From Methanoregulaceae archaeon (GTDB lineage: Bacteria > Armatimonadota > Fimbriimonadia > Fimbriimonadales > Fimbriimonadaceae), in NCBI GenBank assembly GCA_020850325.1, contig JADZEW010000026.1:1-64000 (forward strand): 64,000 bases of DNA, read 5' to 3'. The notes under the pieces are model-generated. The model did no database searches, had not been told where the DNA came from, and saw only the letters and a program-made list of their open reading frames with translations. The translations under genes and the position numbers were made by a program. Shown one piece after another: positions 55,444 to 63,739 of the stretch; the first letter of the stretch is position 1; every line of letters starts with the position of its first letter.

Positions 55444-56733
55444 ATGGGAACACCGATCACGATGACCCCGCAGGGGCTCAACGTTCCGAATGATCCGATC
55501 ATTCCTTTTATTGAAGGCGACGGCACCGGACCTGACATTTGGGCGGCTTCCGTGCACGTGCTCGACGCCGCGGTCGAGAAGGCTTACGGCGGCACGAAGA
55601 AAGTCGAGTGGATGGAAGTCCTCGCCGGCGAAAAGGCGTTCAACCAAACCGGCAACTGGCTCCCCGACGCCACCCTCGACGCATTCAAGACGTACCTCGT
55701 GGGCATCAAAGGCCCGCTCACGACCCCCGTCGGCGGAGGCATCCGCTCGCTCAACGTCGCCCTCCGCCAGATTCTCGACCTCTACATCTGTCTCCGCCCC
55801 GTTCGCTGGTTCACTGGCGTGCCCTCGCCCGTTCATCGTCCCGAGGACGTCGACATGGTGATCTACCGTGAGAACACGGAGGACATCTACGCGGGCATCG
55901 AGTTCGCAGCTGGTACCCCGGAAGCGGCCCAGATGCTCGAGTTCCTACAGGCGACCTTCCCGAAGATGTTCGACAAGATCCGATTCGGCACCGCCGAGAA
56001 GACCGAGGCATTTGCCAAGGCGGTCTACATGGAGGGTGAGACTCCGGTCGAAGTCGGCATCGGCATCAAGCCGGTCTCCAAGATGGGCTCCCAACGACTG
56101 ATCTACGGCGCAATCGAGTACGCCATCCAGAACAACCGTAAGAGCGTGACGCTCGTCCACAAGGGGAACATCATGAAGTTCACCGAGGGCTCGTTCCGCG
56201 ATTGGGGCTACGAACTCGCAAAGGAAGCCTTCGGCGCTGAAGAGATCGACGGTGGACCTTGGTGCCAAATTCCCGAGGGCAAGCGCGGGGCGGGGCTCAT
56301 CATCAAAGATGCGATCGCCGACATCACGCTCCAGCAGGTGCTCACGCGGCCGAAGGACTTCGACGTTATTGCAACTCTGAATCTGAACGGCGACTACTTG
56401 AGCGACGCTCTGGCGGCTCAGGTTGGCGGAATCGGCATCGCCCCGGGCGGCAACGTGAACACGGTGACCGGCCATGCGATCTTCGAGGCCACCCACGGCA
56501 CCGCGCCGAAGTATGCGGGCCAGGACAAGGTCAATCCTTGTTCGGTCATTCTCAGCGGCGAGATGATGTTCCGTCACCTTGGTTGGACCGAGGCCGCCGA
56601 CCTCATCATCAAGGGCGTCGAAGGTGCGATCGCTTCCAAGCGGGTCACCTACGATTTCGCTCGATTGATGGCGGGAGCGGTTGAAGTCCGATGTTCAGAG
56701 TTCGGCGACAACATCATCAATCACATGTCGTAG
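55444..56733 (+). CDS. icd: NADP-dependent isocitrate dehydrogenase
   Basis: A 429-residue TCA-cycle enzyme converting isocitrate to 2-oxoglutarate. [14 protein letters not shown] begins the fold; [21 protein letters not shown] holds the substrate Ser, Asn and Arg residues; [14 protein letters not shown] and [11 protein letters not shown] follow. The cofactor loop [16 protein letters not shown] has the Lys-Tyr pair that selects NADP+, as in Escherichia coli Icd. [15 protein letters not shown] is C-terminal. The ATG at 55444 is chosen because upstream codons are repeat DNA; TATGCT lies nine bases upstream. It is complementary to the NAD-type enzyme at 16166. Confidence 0.95.
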   Translation: MGTPITMTPQGLNVPNDPIIPFIEGDGTGPDIWAASVHVLDAAVEKAYGGTKKVEWMEVLAGEKAFNQTGNWLPDATLDAFKTYLVGIKGPLTTPVGGGIRSLNVALRQILDLYICLRPVRWFTGVPSPVHRPEDVDMVIYRENTEDIYAGIEFAAGTPEAAQMLEFLQATFPKMFDKIRFGTAEKTEAFAKAVYMEGETPVEVGIGIKPVSKMGSQRLIYGAIEYAIQNNRKSVTLVHKGNIMKFTEGSFRDWGYELAKEAFGAEEIDGGPWCQIPEGKRGAGLIIKDAIADITLQQVLTRPKDFDVIATLNLNGDYLSDALAAQVGGIGIAPGGNVNTVTGHAIFEATHGTAPKYAGQDKVNPCSVILSGEMMFRHLGWTEAADLIIKGVEGAIASKRVTYDFARLMAGAVEVRCSEFGDNIINHMS

Positions 56734-56786
56734 TTTCGCAAAACGGTTTCTTGGCACCTTCTTTGCAGGAGGTCCAGGAAACCGTC

Positions 56787-57977
56787 ATGAAAAGCCGTCT
56801 CACCTTCCTGCTTCTCGGCATGGCCACTGCTGGCTTTGCGGCCGATACCATCACATTCACGGGGATCCGCCTCGTAACCTATCTTGGCAACGACAACGGA
56901 ATGACCGTCTACGAAACGGGCGAGGCCGCGGGCAACGGTTGGCTGAAACAGATCGTCAACTCGTGGGCAGAAGTTGTTCTGGCATGTGATCTTAACAAGC
57001 GCTACAACGAGCCGGGCAACCATCGACGACGACAATACGGTGACGCGACGGGATACCTAACCATCACCACAACAAAGACCCCAGACTCGACCTTCAGAGT
57101 TTCCTTCTTGCGCGAGCGAGCCGCGACGGCGATCGCCACCGTCGAAATGACCGCCGCAAATGCGTATGCGTATGGCATCGTGGGGAGTGGGCGCGATGGT
57201 TGGGAAACGAAGCCAGCGGCTCAGCAGAATGGTCCCGGTTCAGATGATCGGACCAAGGTTGCGGCCCAAGACAAGGTGTTTGCAACCTGGTCGAACGTTC
57301 AGTGGGGACAATCGGGGGACCAGTACCACACCAGCCTGGCGATGAAGTTCGAAAGGGTGCTCGGAGACTCGGTTCTGGGAGTTCCCAGCGGTAGCGGCAG
57401 CAACCAAACTGCGGCGAGTGCTAGGAGCGGGGGACGGATCCGGTACAAGGGCTCGACGCTCGCCTTCGGAGCACCTGCCGGGCGCAACCGGTGGATTAGT
57501 GGAACCTACAACGGCTCCGCCACCAACGCTTGGATCTCATGTGAAGTCCGATCGATGAACAATGTCTTCCTCGATGGCGCCCAGAGCTACTCCCCGGACA
57601 GCAGCAGCTTCGACTTCGACCTTGGACAGATGTCGATTCCGGCATCGCCTGGCCCCTCGACCTACAAAGTCACGTTTCGACGCAAGGGCGCCTTGAACAA
57701 GATGCTCGTCCTTACCGTCGATCCGCAGACCGGTCTCAATGGCGTCTACGTGGACTTCAAATACGGCGATGTCAACCAGGACAACCAAGTGACCGCAGCA
57801 GAAGTCGGCCTGATCCTCGAGCAAATCGGCACTCAGTATCCTAACTCCACCTACTTCGACCTGATTCCTGGACAAGATGATCTACGAATCTCGGATCTCG
57901 ATGTGGACGGCGACGGCTCGATAACCATGACCGATTATCTGATCTCGTTGCCCAATATCGGCCTCGTCGGGGACTAA
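56787..57977 (+). CDS. Secreted protein with a C-terminal dockerin-like calcium-binding domain
   Basis: A 396-residue exported protein. A signal peptide (SRLTFLLLGMATAGFAAD) precedes a ~300-residue beta-rich region of unknown type. The C-terminal ~65 residues are a dockerin type I-like pair of EF-hand loops, YGDVNQDNQVTAAEVGLILE and LDVDGDGSITMTDYLIS. Dockerins bind cohesins in cellulosomes, but many non-cellulolytic bacteria carry dockerin-like tails on surface proteins; no cohesin was seen here. AGGAGG lies 20 bases before the ATG. Confidence 0.82.
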   Translation: MKSRLTFLLLGMATAGFAADTITFTGIRLVTYLGNDNGMTVYETGEAAGNGWLKQIVNSWAEVVLACDLNKRYNEPGNHRRRQYGDATGYLTITTTKTPDSTFRVSFLRERAATAIATVEMTAANAYAYGIVGSGRDGWETKPAAQQNGPGSDDRTKVAAQDKVFATWSNVQWGQSGDQYHTSLAMKFERVLGDSVLGVPSGSGSNQTAASARSGGRIRYKGSTLAFGAPAGRNRWISGTYNGSATNAWISCEVRSMNNVFLDGAQSYSPDSSSFDFDLGQMSIPASPGPSTYKVTFRRKGALNKMLVLTVDPQTGLNGVYVDFKYGDVNQDNQVTAAEVGLILEQIGTQYPNSTYFDLIPGQDDLRISDLDVDGDGSITMTDYLISLPNIGLVGD

Positions 57978-58003
57978 CCGCTGAGGTAAACTCTTTGGCG
58001 CGT

Positions 58004-58078
58004 GGCGGCGTAGCTCAGTGGTAGAGCACACGGTTCATACCCGTTAGGTCGGTGGTTCAAATCCACTCGCCGCTACCA
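58004..58078 (+). tRNA. tRNA-Met (CAT)
   Basis: Full cloverleaf with encoded CCA: acceptor GGCGGCG/CGCCGCT with a terminal G-U pair, D stem GCTC/GAGC, anticodon loop TTCATAC with CAT at 58036-58038, variable loop AGGTC, T arm GGTGG/CCACT. It lacks the C1-A72 mismatch and three G-C anticodon pairs of initiators, so it is elongator Met or, with lysidine at C34, tRNA-Ile2. TAAACT (57987-57992) is a plausible -10 box. Confidence 0.93.
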
Positions 58079-58091
58079 ACTTCCTTCCGAG

Positions 58092-58505
58092 ATGACCCTC
58101 TCGTTCGATCCGGCGATCCTCGACCGTCCTCGGCTGTACGCTTGGCTTGGCGAAGCCTACTGGTCGGCGGGAAGGCCCACGGATTCAATCGATCAGTCGA
58201 TCGAAAACTCACTTTGCCTGAGTGCCTGGGACGGTGATGAGATGGTGGGGTTTGCCCGGGTAGTCACTGATTACGCCACCTTTGCCTGGCTCTGCGACGT
58301 GATCGTCGCGCCTGAACGGCGTGGCCAAGGGATCGGCAAAGCCATGGTTGCGTCGATTCTGGCTCGCGAAGACCTCGCCACCGTCCGCTGGATGCTCGGC
58401 ACGCGTGACGCCCACACGCTTTACGAGCCGTTCGGCTTTGAGACCTCGACCGAGACTGACCGGTGGATGACGAAGGGGTTCAACGTCCGGCCCCCGCGCG
58501 GCTAG
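58092..58505 (+). CDS. GNAT family N-acetyltransferase
   Basis: A 137-residue acetyl-CoA-dependent acyltransferase. Motif A is CDVIVAPERRGQGIGKAMV; the core strand EMVGFARVVTD precedes it and ALYEPFGFE-like HTLYEPFGFE follows, all typical of YitI/ElaA-like GNAT proteins. Substrate unknown. The ATG is only 13 bases after the tRNA 3' end with no promoter of its own, so it is probably released from a tRNA-mRNA transcript by 3' processing, which would leave a very short leader. Confidence 0.88.
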   Translation: MTLSFDPAILDRPRLYAWLGEAYWSAGRPTDSIDQSIENSLCLSAWDGDEMVGFARVVTDYATFAWLCDVIVAPERRGQGIGKAMVASILAREDLATVRWMLGTRDAHTLYEPFGFETSTETDRWMTKGFNVRPPRG

Positions 58506-58529
58506 TTAGCTGCCGGTATAGTGGCCCTA

Positions 58530-59513
58530 ATGCCTGTCGCGCACTATCGAAACCCCCACAACGCCGCCATGCTGGATGCCCTGCGCGGACTCGCCGCTGA
58601 GTGGCGCATCGACGAGGGGGGGCCCTATGGAGAAACCGAGGTGCTGATTTCAGGCCGGGTCACCCGGGAGGAGCTTGCGGGCGCACCCAACCTTCGCGCG
58701 ATTATTGTGCCGTTTGCGGGCGTACCGCTTCCCCTCCGCGAGCTGATCCACGACTTTCCCGGCATCTCCATCCACAACTTGCACCACAACGCGCCGGAAA
58801 CCGCCGAAGTGGCGATGGCGCTGCTGCTGGCGTGCGCTAAGAGCGTGGTGCCGATCGATCGGGCCATGCGCAAGGGTGATTGGACGCCCGGTTATGACGA
58901 TCGCCACTCGATCCGCCTCGAGGGCAAGACCGCGGTGGTGCTGGGATTTGGAGCCAGTGGCCAAAGGATCGCCCGGGCGTGCCTTGGCCTCGGAATGCAC
59001 GTGATCGCGCACCGCCGCCATCCGAACCAGCCTTTACCGGCCGATGTCCCGACCGTCGGCGTCGAGTTGCGTGGCCCCCACGACCTCGGCCGATCGCTGA
59101 TCCGAGCCGACGTCCTCATCTTGGCCATGCCCCAGACCGACGAAACCACCGGCCTGATTGGCCCTGACGAACTCGGCATGATGAAAGATGGGGCGATCTT
59201 GGTCAACATTGCCCGGGGGAAGCTTGTCGATGAAGACGCCCTGTACGAGGCGCTGGCGAGCGGAAAGCTGCGCGCTGCCGGGCTCGACGTGTGGTACCAG
59301 TATCCCGAGGGTGGGCCCGACGGCACCATCCCTGAGTCGGCTTCCCACACCTTCCCCAGCACGCGCCCCTTCCATGAGCTGCCGAACGTGGTCATGAGTC
59401 CGCATCGGGGCGGCGCTTCCATCGACGTCGAGTTCGCCCGCGTTCGAGCCCTGGCCCAACTGCTCAATACCGATCCGATGCCCAATCGAGTCGATCTGTC
59501 CCTGGGATACTGA
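58530..59513 (+). CDS. D-isomer 2-hydroxyacid dehydrogenase family protein
   Basis: A 327-residue NAD(P)-dependent dehydrogenase. The Rossmann motif is TAVVLGFGASGQRIARACLG; PQTDETTGLIG, NIARGKLVDEDALYEALASG (catalytic Arg region) and MSPHRGGAS (catalytic His) are family signatures. Substrate could be glyoxylate, hydroxypyruvate, lactate or phosphoglycerate-like acids. It lacks the ACT domain of SerA. TATAGT (58517-58522) is seven bases before the ATG at 58530, so the message is probably leaderless; GTG 58521 lies inside the -10 box and is rejected. It precedes the arabinose-lipid operon by 44 bp. Confidence 0.88.
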   Translation: MPVAHYRNPHNAAMLDALRGLAAEWRIDEGGPYGETEVLISGRVTREELAGAPNLRAIIVPFAGVPLPLRELIHDFPGISIHNLHHNAPETAEVAMALLLACAKSVVPIDRAMRKGDWTPGYDDRHSIRLEGKTAVVLGFGASGQRIARACLGLGMHVIAHRRHPNQPLPADVPTVGVELRGPHDLGRSLIRADVLILAMPQTDETTGLIGPDELGMMKDGAILVNIARGKLVDEDALYEALASGKLRAAGLDVWYQYPEGGPDGTIPESASHTFPSTRPFHELPNVVMSPHRGGASIDVEFARVRALAQLLNTDPMPNRVDLSLGY

Positions 59514-59557
59514 ACGTCCTAGTAAGTCCCAAGCCTCAACAAACCATAATAACCTTC

Positions 59558-60442
59558 GTGCGCGCGTTGATCAAGCTACTCCGGCCCAAGCAGTGGAGCA
59601 AGAACCTCCTCGTTCTTGCTGCCCCGATCTTCGCCGCACGCATCACCGACTCGGCGACCTGGCCGATTGTCGGACTCGCATTCCTGGCCATGTGCCTTGC
59701 CAGCTCAGCGACATACATCGTCAACGACTTGCGGGACGCCGAACGGGATCGCCAGCACGAGAAGAAGAAGCATCGGCCCATTGCCTCCGGCGCGGTCTCC
59801 GCTCGTGTCGCAACCGCTTTGGCCCTGGTCCTTGGCGCAGGGGCGCTGGGGATCGGCTACTTGCTCAATACAAGTTCCTTCACGCTGATCGTCACCTACT
59901 TCGTGCTGCAGCTACTCTACAACATGGTGCTGAAGCACGCGCCCATCGCGGACGTGTTCACGATCTCGCTCGGGTTTATCATTCGCGCCATGCTTGGCGC
60001 GGCCGCGATCACCGTGCCGATTTCAGGTTGGCTACTCTTCTGTACAGGGGCACTGGCGTTGATGATCGGGTTCGCCAAGCGTCGTCACGAGTTCATCCAC
60101 CAGGGCGAGGCACGAACCGCAAGCCGCGAGAGTCTAGCCGGCTATAACCTGAAGAGCCTCGATGCGTTGGTCATCATGACCGCCACTGGCGCCGCGATGA
60201 GCTACGGCATCTACACGCTCGACAGCGCTACCGCGACGCGCTACCCAGCCATCGTCATCACGTCGCTATTCGTCTTTTATGGTATCGCCCGATACGTCTT
60301 GATCACGTTCACCATGGACGAGGGCGGCGAGCCTGCTGATCTCCTCTTCGGGGACGTTCAGTTGCTCACGAGCGTTGTGCTCTTCATGGCGTCGGCGATC
60401 GCTGCCGTCTCGGGTATGAGGCTGCCCTTGATCGAACGATGA
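59558..60442 (+). CDS. Decaprenyl-phosphate phosphoribosyltransferase (UbiA family, DPPR synthase)
   Basis: A 294-residue polytopic membrane prenyltransferase. It begins LIKLLRPKQWSKNLLVLAAP, a signature of the DPPR-synthase (Rv3806c/UbiA) branch, and has the metal-binding motif YIVNDLRDAERDRQH. It should transfer phosphoribose from PRPP to polyprenyl phosphate, the first step to polyprenyl-phosphoryl arabinose. The two downstream genes encode the epimerisation pair DprE2 and DprE1, which supports this over a ubiquinone or menaquinone role. The start is GTG with CATAAT seven bases upstream, so it is probably leaderless. It overlaps the next gene by 4 bp. Confidence 0.88.
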   Translation: MRALIKLLRPKQWSKNLLVLAAPIFAARITDSATWPIVGLAFLAMCLASSATYIVNDLRDAERDRQHEKKKHRPIASGAVSARVATALALVLGAGALGIGYLLNTSSFTLIVTYFVLQLLYNMVLKHAPIADVFTISLGFIIRAMLGAAAITVPISGWLLFCTGALALMIGFAKRRHEFIHQGEARTASRESLAGYNLKSLDALVIMTATGAAMSYGIYTLDSATATRYPAIVITSLFVFYGIARYVLITFTMDEGGEPADLLFGDVQLLTSVVLFMASAIAAVSGMRLPLIER

Positions 60443-61164
60443 AATCACGGAAGGTAATCGTAGTCGGTGCGTCCAGCGGCATGGGTCGCGAGCTTGTGCG
60501 CCAGCTGGCCGCCCGAGGCGATCGCGTTGCCGCCGTTGCGCGTCGCGAGGACAAGCTTGCCGAACTCGCCGCCGAGCATCCTCAGCAGATTCTGCCCTTC
60601 CCCCACGACGTCACCCAGCCCGAATCTGTGCCCGAGCTCTTTGCTGAGATCTGCCGACAGCTCGGTGGGCTCGATGTGATCATCTACGCCGCCGGGGTCA
60701 TGCCCGAGGTGGGCGCAACCGAGTACTCGTTCGAGAAGGACCGGTCGATGATCGAAGTGAACCTGACCGGGGCCGTGGCCTGGCTGAACGCCGCCGCCGA
60801 CCGGTTCCAGAATGTCGGGCACGGCACGATCGTCGGTATCGGCAGCGTGGCTGGTGAGCGGGGCCGCCAGGGTCAGCCGATGTACAACACCACCAAGGCG
60901 GCGCTCAAGACCTACCTCGAAGCCCTGCGTAACCGACTCAGCAAGCGCGGCATCCGCGTAACGACCATCAAACCGGGACCCACCGCCACCGAGATGACGG
61001 CGCACCTGAAGCAGACCGGAATGATGGGCGCCGAAGATGCTGCCGAGCGGATTCTCAGGGTCATGGATTCGGGCAAGGAGAAGTTCCTTAAGCCGAGCCA
61101 CGCGATCATTTTCGCCATCATCCGCAACATACCGACGGGCGTGTTCCGGAGGCTCAAGCTTTGA
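60439..61164 (+). CDS. dprE2: Decaprenylphosphoryl-2-keto-ribose reductase-like SDR (DprE2)
   Basis: A 241-residue short-chain dehydrogenase. The cofactor site is VIVVGASSGMGRELVRQLA, the NAAG-like motif is IYAAGVMPE, and the catalytic Ser and Tyr-x-x-x-Lys are in GIGSVAG and MYNTTKAAL. In mycobacteria DprE2 reduces the 2-keto intermediate made by DprE1 to polyprenyl-phosphoryl arabinose. Assignment rests on being wedged between the DPPR synthase and DprE1 genes with 4-bp overlaps at both ends. On sequence alone it would be only an SDR. Confidence 0.82.
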   Translation: MKSRKVIVVGASSGMGRELVRQLAARGDRVAAVARREDKLAELAAEHPQQILPFPHDVTQPESVPELFAEICRQLGGLDVIIYAAGVMPEVGATEYSFEKDRSMIEVNLTGAVAWLNAAADRFQNVGHGTIVGIGSVAGERGRQGQPMYNTTKAALKTYLEALRNRLSKRGIRVTTIKPGPTATEMTAHLKQTGMMGAEDAAERILRVMDSGKEKFLKPSHAIIFAIIRNIPTGVFRRLKL

Positions 61165-62573
61165 AGTCGACGGCGCTGGAGACCTCGCGCCTGCGCCACC
61201 TTACCGGCTTCGGAATGGTCAGCGGGGCCGACGCTTTCGTCTTCGAACCGAGAACCGAGGCCGACGTTATCCGCGTCTTTCAAGTCGCGCGGGAGTCGGG
61301 ACGCAAGGTCGCGCTGCGGGGCAACGGGCGAAGCTACGGCGACGCCAACATCGCTGAGGAAGCCATCGTCCTCGATATCTGCCGAATGAACCGAATCCTC
61401 GAATGGAACCCAGAAACTGGCGTGCTGCACGCGGAGGCGGGGGTGACGATCGAGCAGTTGTGGCGAACCTCGCTCGGCGACGGCTGGTGGCCACCGGTGG
61501 TGAGCGGAACCATGTTCCCCACCCTTGCTGGAGCGCTCGCCATGAACATCCACGGCAAGAACGCATTCCACGCAGGGACAATCGGCGAGCATGTAACCGC
61601 AGTGAGAGCGGTCTTGCCAAGCGGGAGCGTCCTCACGCTTACGCCAGCAGATGACGCGTTCTACGAACTGATCTCCTCAGCTGGTCTGCTCGCGGCGATC
61701 ACCGAAGTCAAGATCCAGATGCGCGCCGTCGCCAGCGGCGACTTACGCGTCCTGCCTCTCTCCATCGCCAACTGGGACGAGCAGTTCGCCGCCTTCGAGT
61801 CGCTCGCCGATGGGGCCGATTACCTGGTCAGCTGGATCGACGCCTTTGCCTCGGGTCGGTCCGCGGGACGGGGGCTCGTTCATGCCGCGTGGTACCAAGA
61901 GGAGTCTGGCGCACGGCCGCACTCGCTCCGGGAGGATCACCAGGATCTCCCCGACACGCTGATGTTCGGCCTGCCGAAGTCGATGATGTCGAACTTCCTG
62001 CGGCCCTTCAACCGGCGTGGGGGCATGCGGCTCATCAATGCCGCCAAATTCCGCGCTTCACGCACGCTCGGCAATGGCCGCCCGCACCCGGACAGCCTCG
62101 TTGGGTTCTCTTTCCTCCTCGACTACGTGCCCAACTGGCGCAACGCCTACCAGCCCGGCGGATTCATCCAGTACCAGTCGTTTGTTCCCAAAGAGCATGC
62201 GCGACGCGTGTTCGCCGAGCAGTTCCGACTTGCCCAAGAAGTGAAGCAAGAGCCCTTCCTTGCCGTCATGAAGCGCCACCGCCCCGACCGTTTTTTGTTC
62301 TCACACGCGGTCGACGGGTACTCGTTGGCCTTGGACTTCAAACATACGGCGAAGCGGCACGACGACCTTTGGCGGCTCTGCCACCGAATGAACGATCTCG
62401 TCCTTGCAGCGGGCGGGCGGTTTTACTTTGCGAAGGACTCGACGCTACGCCCGTCTGACGTGACGCAGTATCTGGGTGAGGAGACGATTGCCCGGTTCCG
62501 AGCGCGTAAGGCAGAGTGGGATCCAGAGGGCATGCTCACTTCTGGGCTCGCCCAGCGGGTCGGGCTGGTCTAG
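61161..62573 (+). CDS. dprE1: Decaprenylphosphoryl-beta-D-ribose oxidase-like FAD enzyme (DprE1)
   Basis: A 470-residue VAO-fold flavoprotein. The FAD domain holds VALRGNGRSYGDANI, VSGTMFPTLAGALAMNIHGKN and GEHVTAVRAVLPSG; the C-terminus holds RFYFAKDSTLRPSD with the conserved catalytic Lys. It oxidises the C2 hydroxyl of polyprenyl-phosphoryl ribose, with DprE2 completing the epimerisation. The cysteine attacked by benzothiazinones in Mycobacterium tuberculosis DprE1 (Cys387) aligns with Ala in GYSLALDFKH near residue 390. The start is TTG, overlapping the DprE2 stop (TTGA), so translation is coupled. It overlaps convergent metX by 4 bp. Confidence 0.86.
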   Translation: MKSTALETSRLRHLTGFGMVSGADAFVFEPRTEADVIRVFQVARESGRKVALRGNGRSYGDANIAEEAIVLDICRMNRILEWNPETGVLHAEAGVTIEQLWRTSLGDGWWPPVVSGTMFPTLAGALAMNIHGKNAFHAGTIGEHVTAVRAVLPSGSVLTLTPADDAFYELISSAGLLAAITEVKIQMRAVASGDLRVLPLSIANWDEQFAAFESLADGADYLVSWIDAFASGRSAGRGLVHAAWYQEESGARPHSLREDHQDLPDTLMFGLPKSMMSNFLRPFNRRGGMRLINAAKFRASRTLGNGRPHPDSLVGFSFLLDYVPNWRNAYQPGGFIQYQSFVPKEHARRVFAEQFRLAQEVKQEPFLAVMKRHRPDRFLFSHAVDGYSLALDFKHTAKRHDDLWRLCHRMNDLVLAAGGRFYFAKDSTLRPSDVTQYLGEETIARFRARKAEWDPEGMLTSGLAQRVGLV

Positions 62574-63658
62574 GCGAACCAACGGCGCACGTGTGCGCCC
62601 TGAAGCTCACCGTCGAGCAGAAACGCGTCGTGCCCGTACGGCAGGTCGATTTCGACCCATTCACTTCGGCACCCCGCCGCTTGCGCCATCGCGTGCAGTT
62701 CCCGGCTCTGATGCGACGGGTAGAGCCAGTCGCTGGCGAAGCTCACAAACAGATACTGGGTCGAGCAGCCCGCCAATGAGTCGCACGCGTAGTCGTCGAT
62801 CGCCCGCGACAAAACCACCAAGCTGTTGGCGTCAAACCGGTGCGTGAACTTGTCGCCTTGGTAGTTCAAGTAGCTCTCGACCTGAAAGCGCTCGGGGGGC
62901 TCATACGCAGGCCGTTCGGTGTCCCGGGCCGGTTCGTCTTGGATCTCGCGGCCGAACTTGGCCTGGAACGCCGACTCGCTGAGATACGACAGGTGGCCGA
63001 TCATCCGCGCGACGGCCAGCCCATCCGCAGGAGGAGCGCCCTCGTAGTAGTCACCACCTCGCCAATTCGGGTCTCGCAGGACCGCCTGCCGAGCCGCCTC
63101 GTTGAAACCAATCTGCATGGCGCTGTGCGCCGCGGCACTAGCGGTGATGAACGCCCGGTCGACCGGGAACCGCCGGGTCCACTCGACCGCCATCATCCCG
63201 CCCATGCTGCCTCCCGCAACCCCCAGCAGCCGCTCGATGCCCAGATGCCCCATCAGCCGCATCTGCGCCTCGATCATGTCCCCAACGGTCACGCGAGGAA
63301 ACCGCGACCCCCATGGTCGTCCGTCGGGAGCCACCGACGCAGGGCCTGTCGAGCCCTGACACCCGCCAAGCGCGTTGGTACCAATGACAAAGAACCGATC
63401 GGTGTCGATCGGCCTCCCTGGCCCGACCAGGCGGTCCCACCATCCCGCCGCATGAGAATCGCCGGAGAGTGCGTGGCAGATCACGATCGCGTTGTCAGCC
63501 GCAGGAGAGAGTTCGCCCCAAGTCTCGTAGGCAACTGTGGCCTCGGGCAGTTCCCCGCCTTGCTCCAAAGCAAGCGGGCCCACCGACACGTACTGGCGGT
63601 CATCGGCCTTCGGGGCCGTGCGCTGGTTTTCCTGAAACAGGGCGGGATCGAGCGACAT
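62570..63658 (-). CDS. metX: Homoserine O-acetyltransferase
   Basis: A 362-residue alpha/beta-hydrolase-fold acyltransferase of methionine biosynthesis. VAYETWGELSPAADNAIVIC, HALSGDSHAAG, the nucleophile elbow VAGGSMGGMMAVEW, Asp in FASDWLYPSHQSREL and His in LPYGHDAFLLD are all typical of MetXA. It acylates homoserine (acetyl-CoA or succinyl-CoA cannot be fully separated by eye) for sulfhydrylation by the Cys/Met PLP enzyme. TAGAAT lies 11 bases before the ATG. The terminator of the adjacent repeat-protein gene lies just upstream. Confidence 0.93.
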   Translation of the reverse strand: MSLDPALFQENQRTAPKADDRQYVSVGPLALEQGGELPEATVAYETWGELSPAADNAIVICHALSGDSHAAGWWDRLVGPGRPIDTDRFFVIGTNALGGCQGSTGPASVAPDGRPWGSRFPRVTVGDMIEAQMRLMGHLGIERLLGVAGGSMGGMMAVEWTRRFPVDRAFITASAAAHSAMQIGFNEAARQAVLRDPNWRGGDYYEGAPPADGLAVARMIGHLSYLSESAFQAKFGREIQDEPARDTERPAYEPPERFQVESYLNYQGDKFTHRFDANSLVVLSRAIDDYACDSLAGCSTQYLFVSFASDWLYPSHQSRELHAMAQAAGCRSEWVEIDLPYGHDAFLLDGELQGAHVRRWFA

Positions 63659-63693
63659 GCGGAACCGAGATTCTACTCTCCAGAAACAGAAAA

Positions 63694-63717
63694 CCCTCCC
63701 CAGGTCACTGGGGAGGG
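63694..63717 (-). terminator. Terminator of the partial Ig-repeat gene
   Basis: CCCTCCCC (63694-63701), an 8-nt loop and GGGGAGGG (63710-63717) form a perfect stem. On the minus strand TTTTCTGTTTCTG follows. Confidence 0.88.
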
Positions 63718-63739
63718 CACTGTGCGCTCTCGGACGAGC

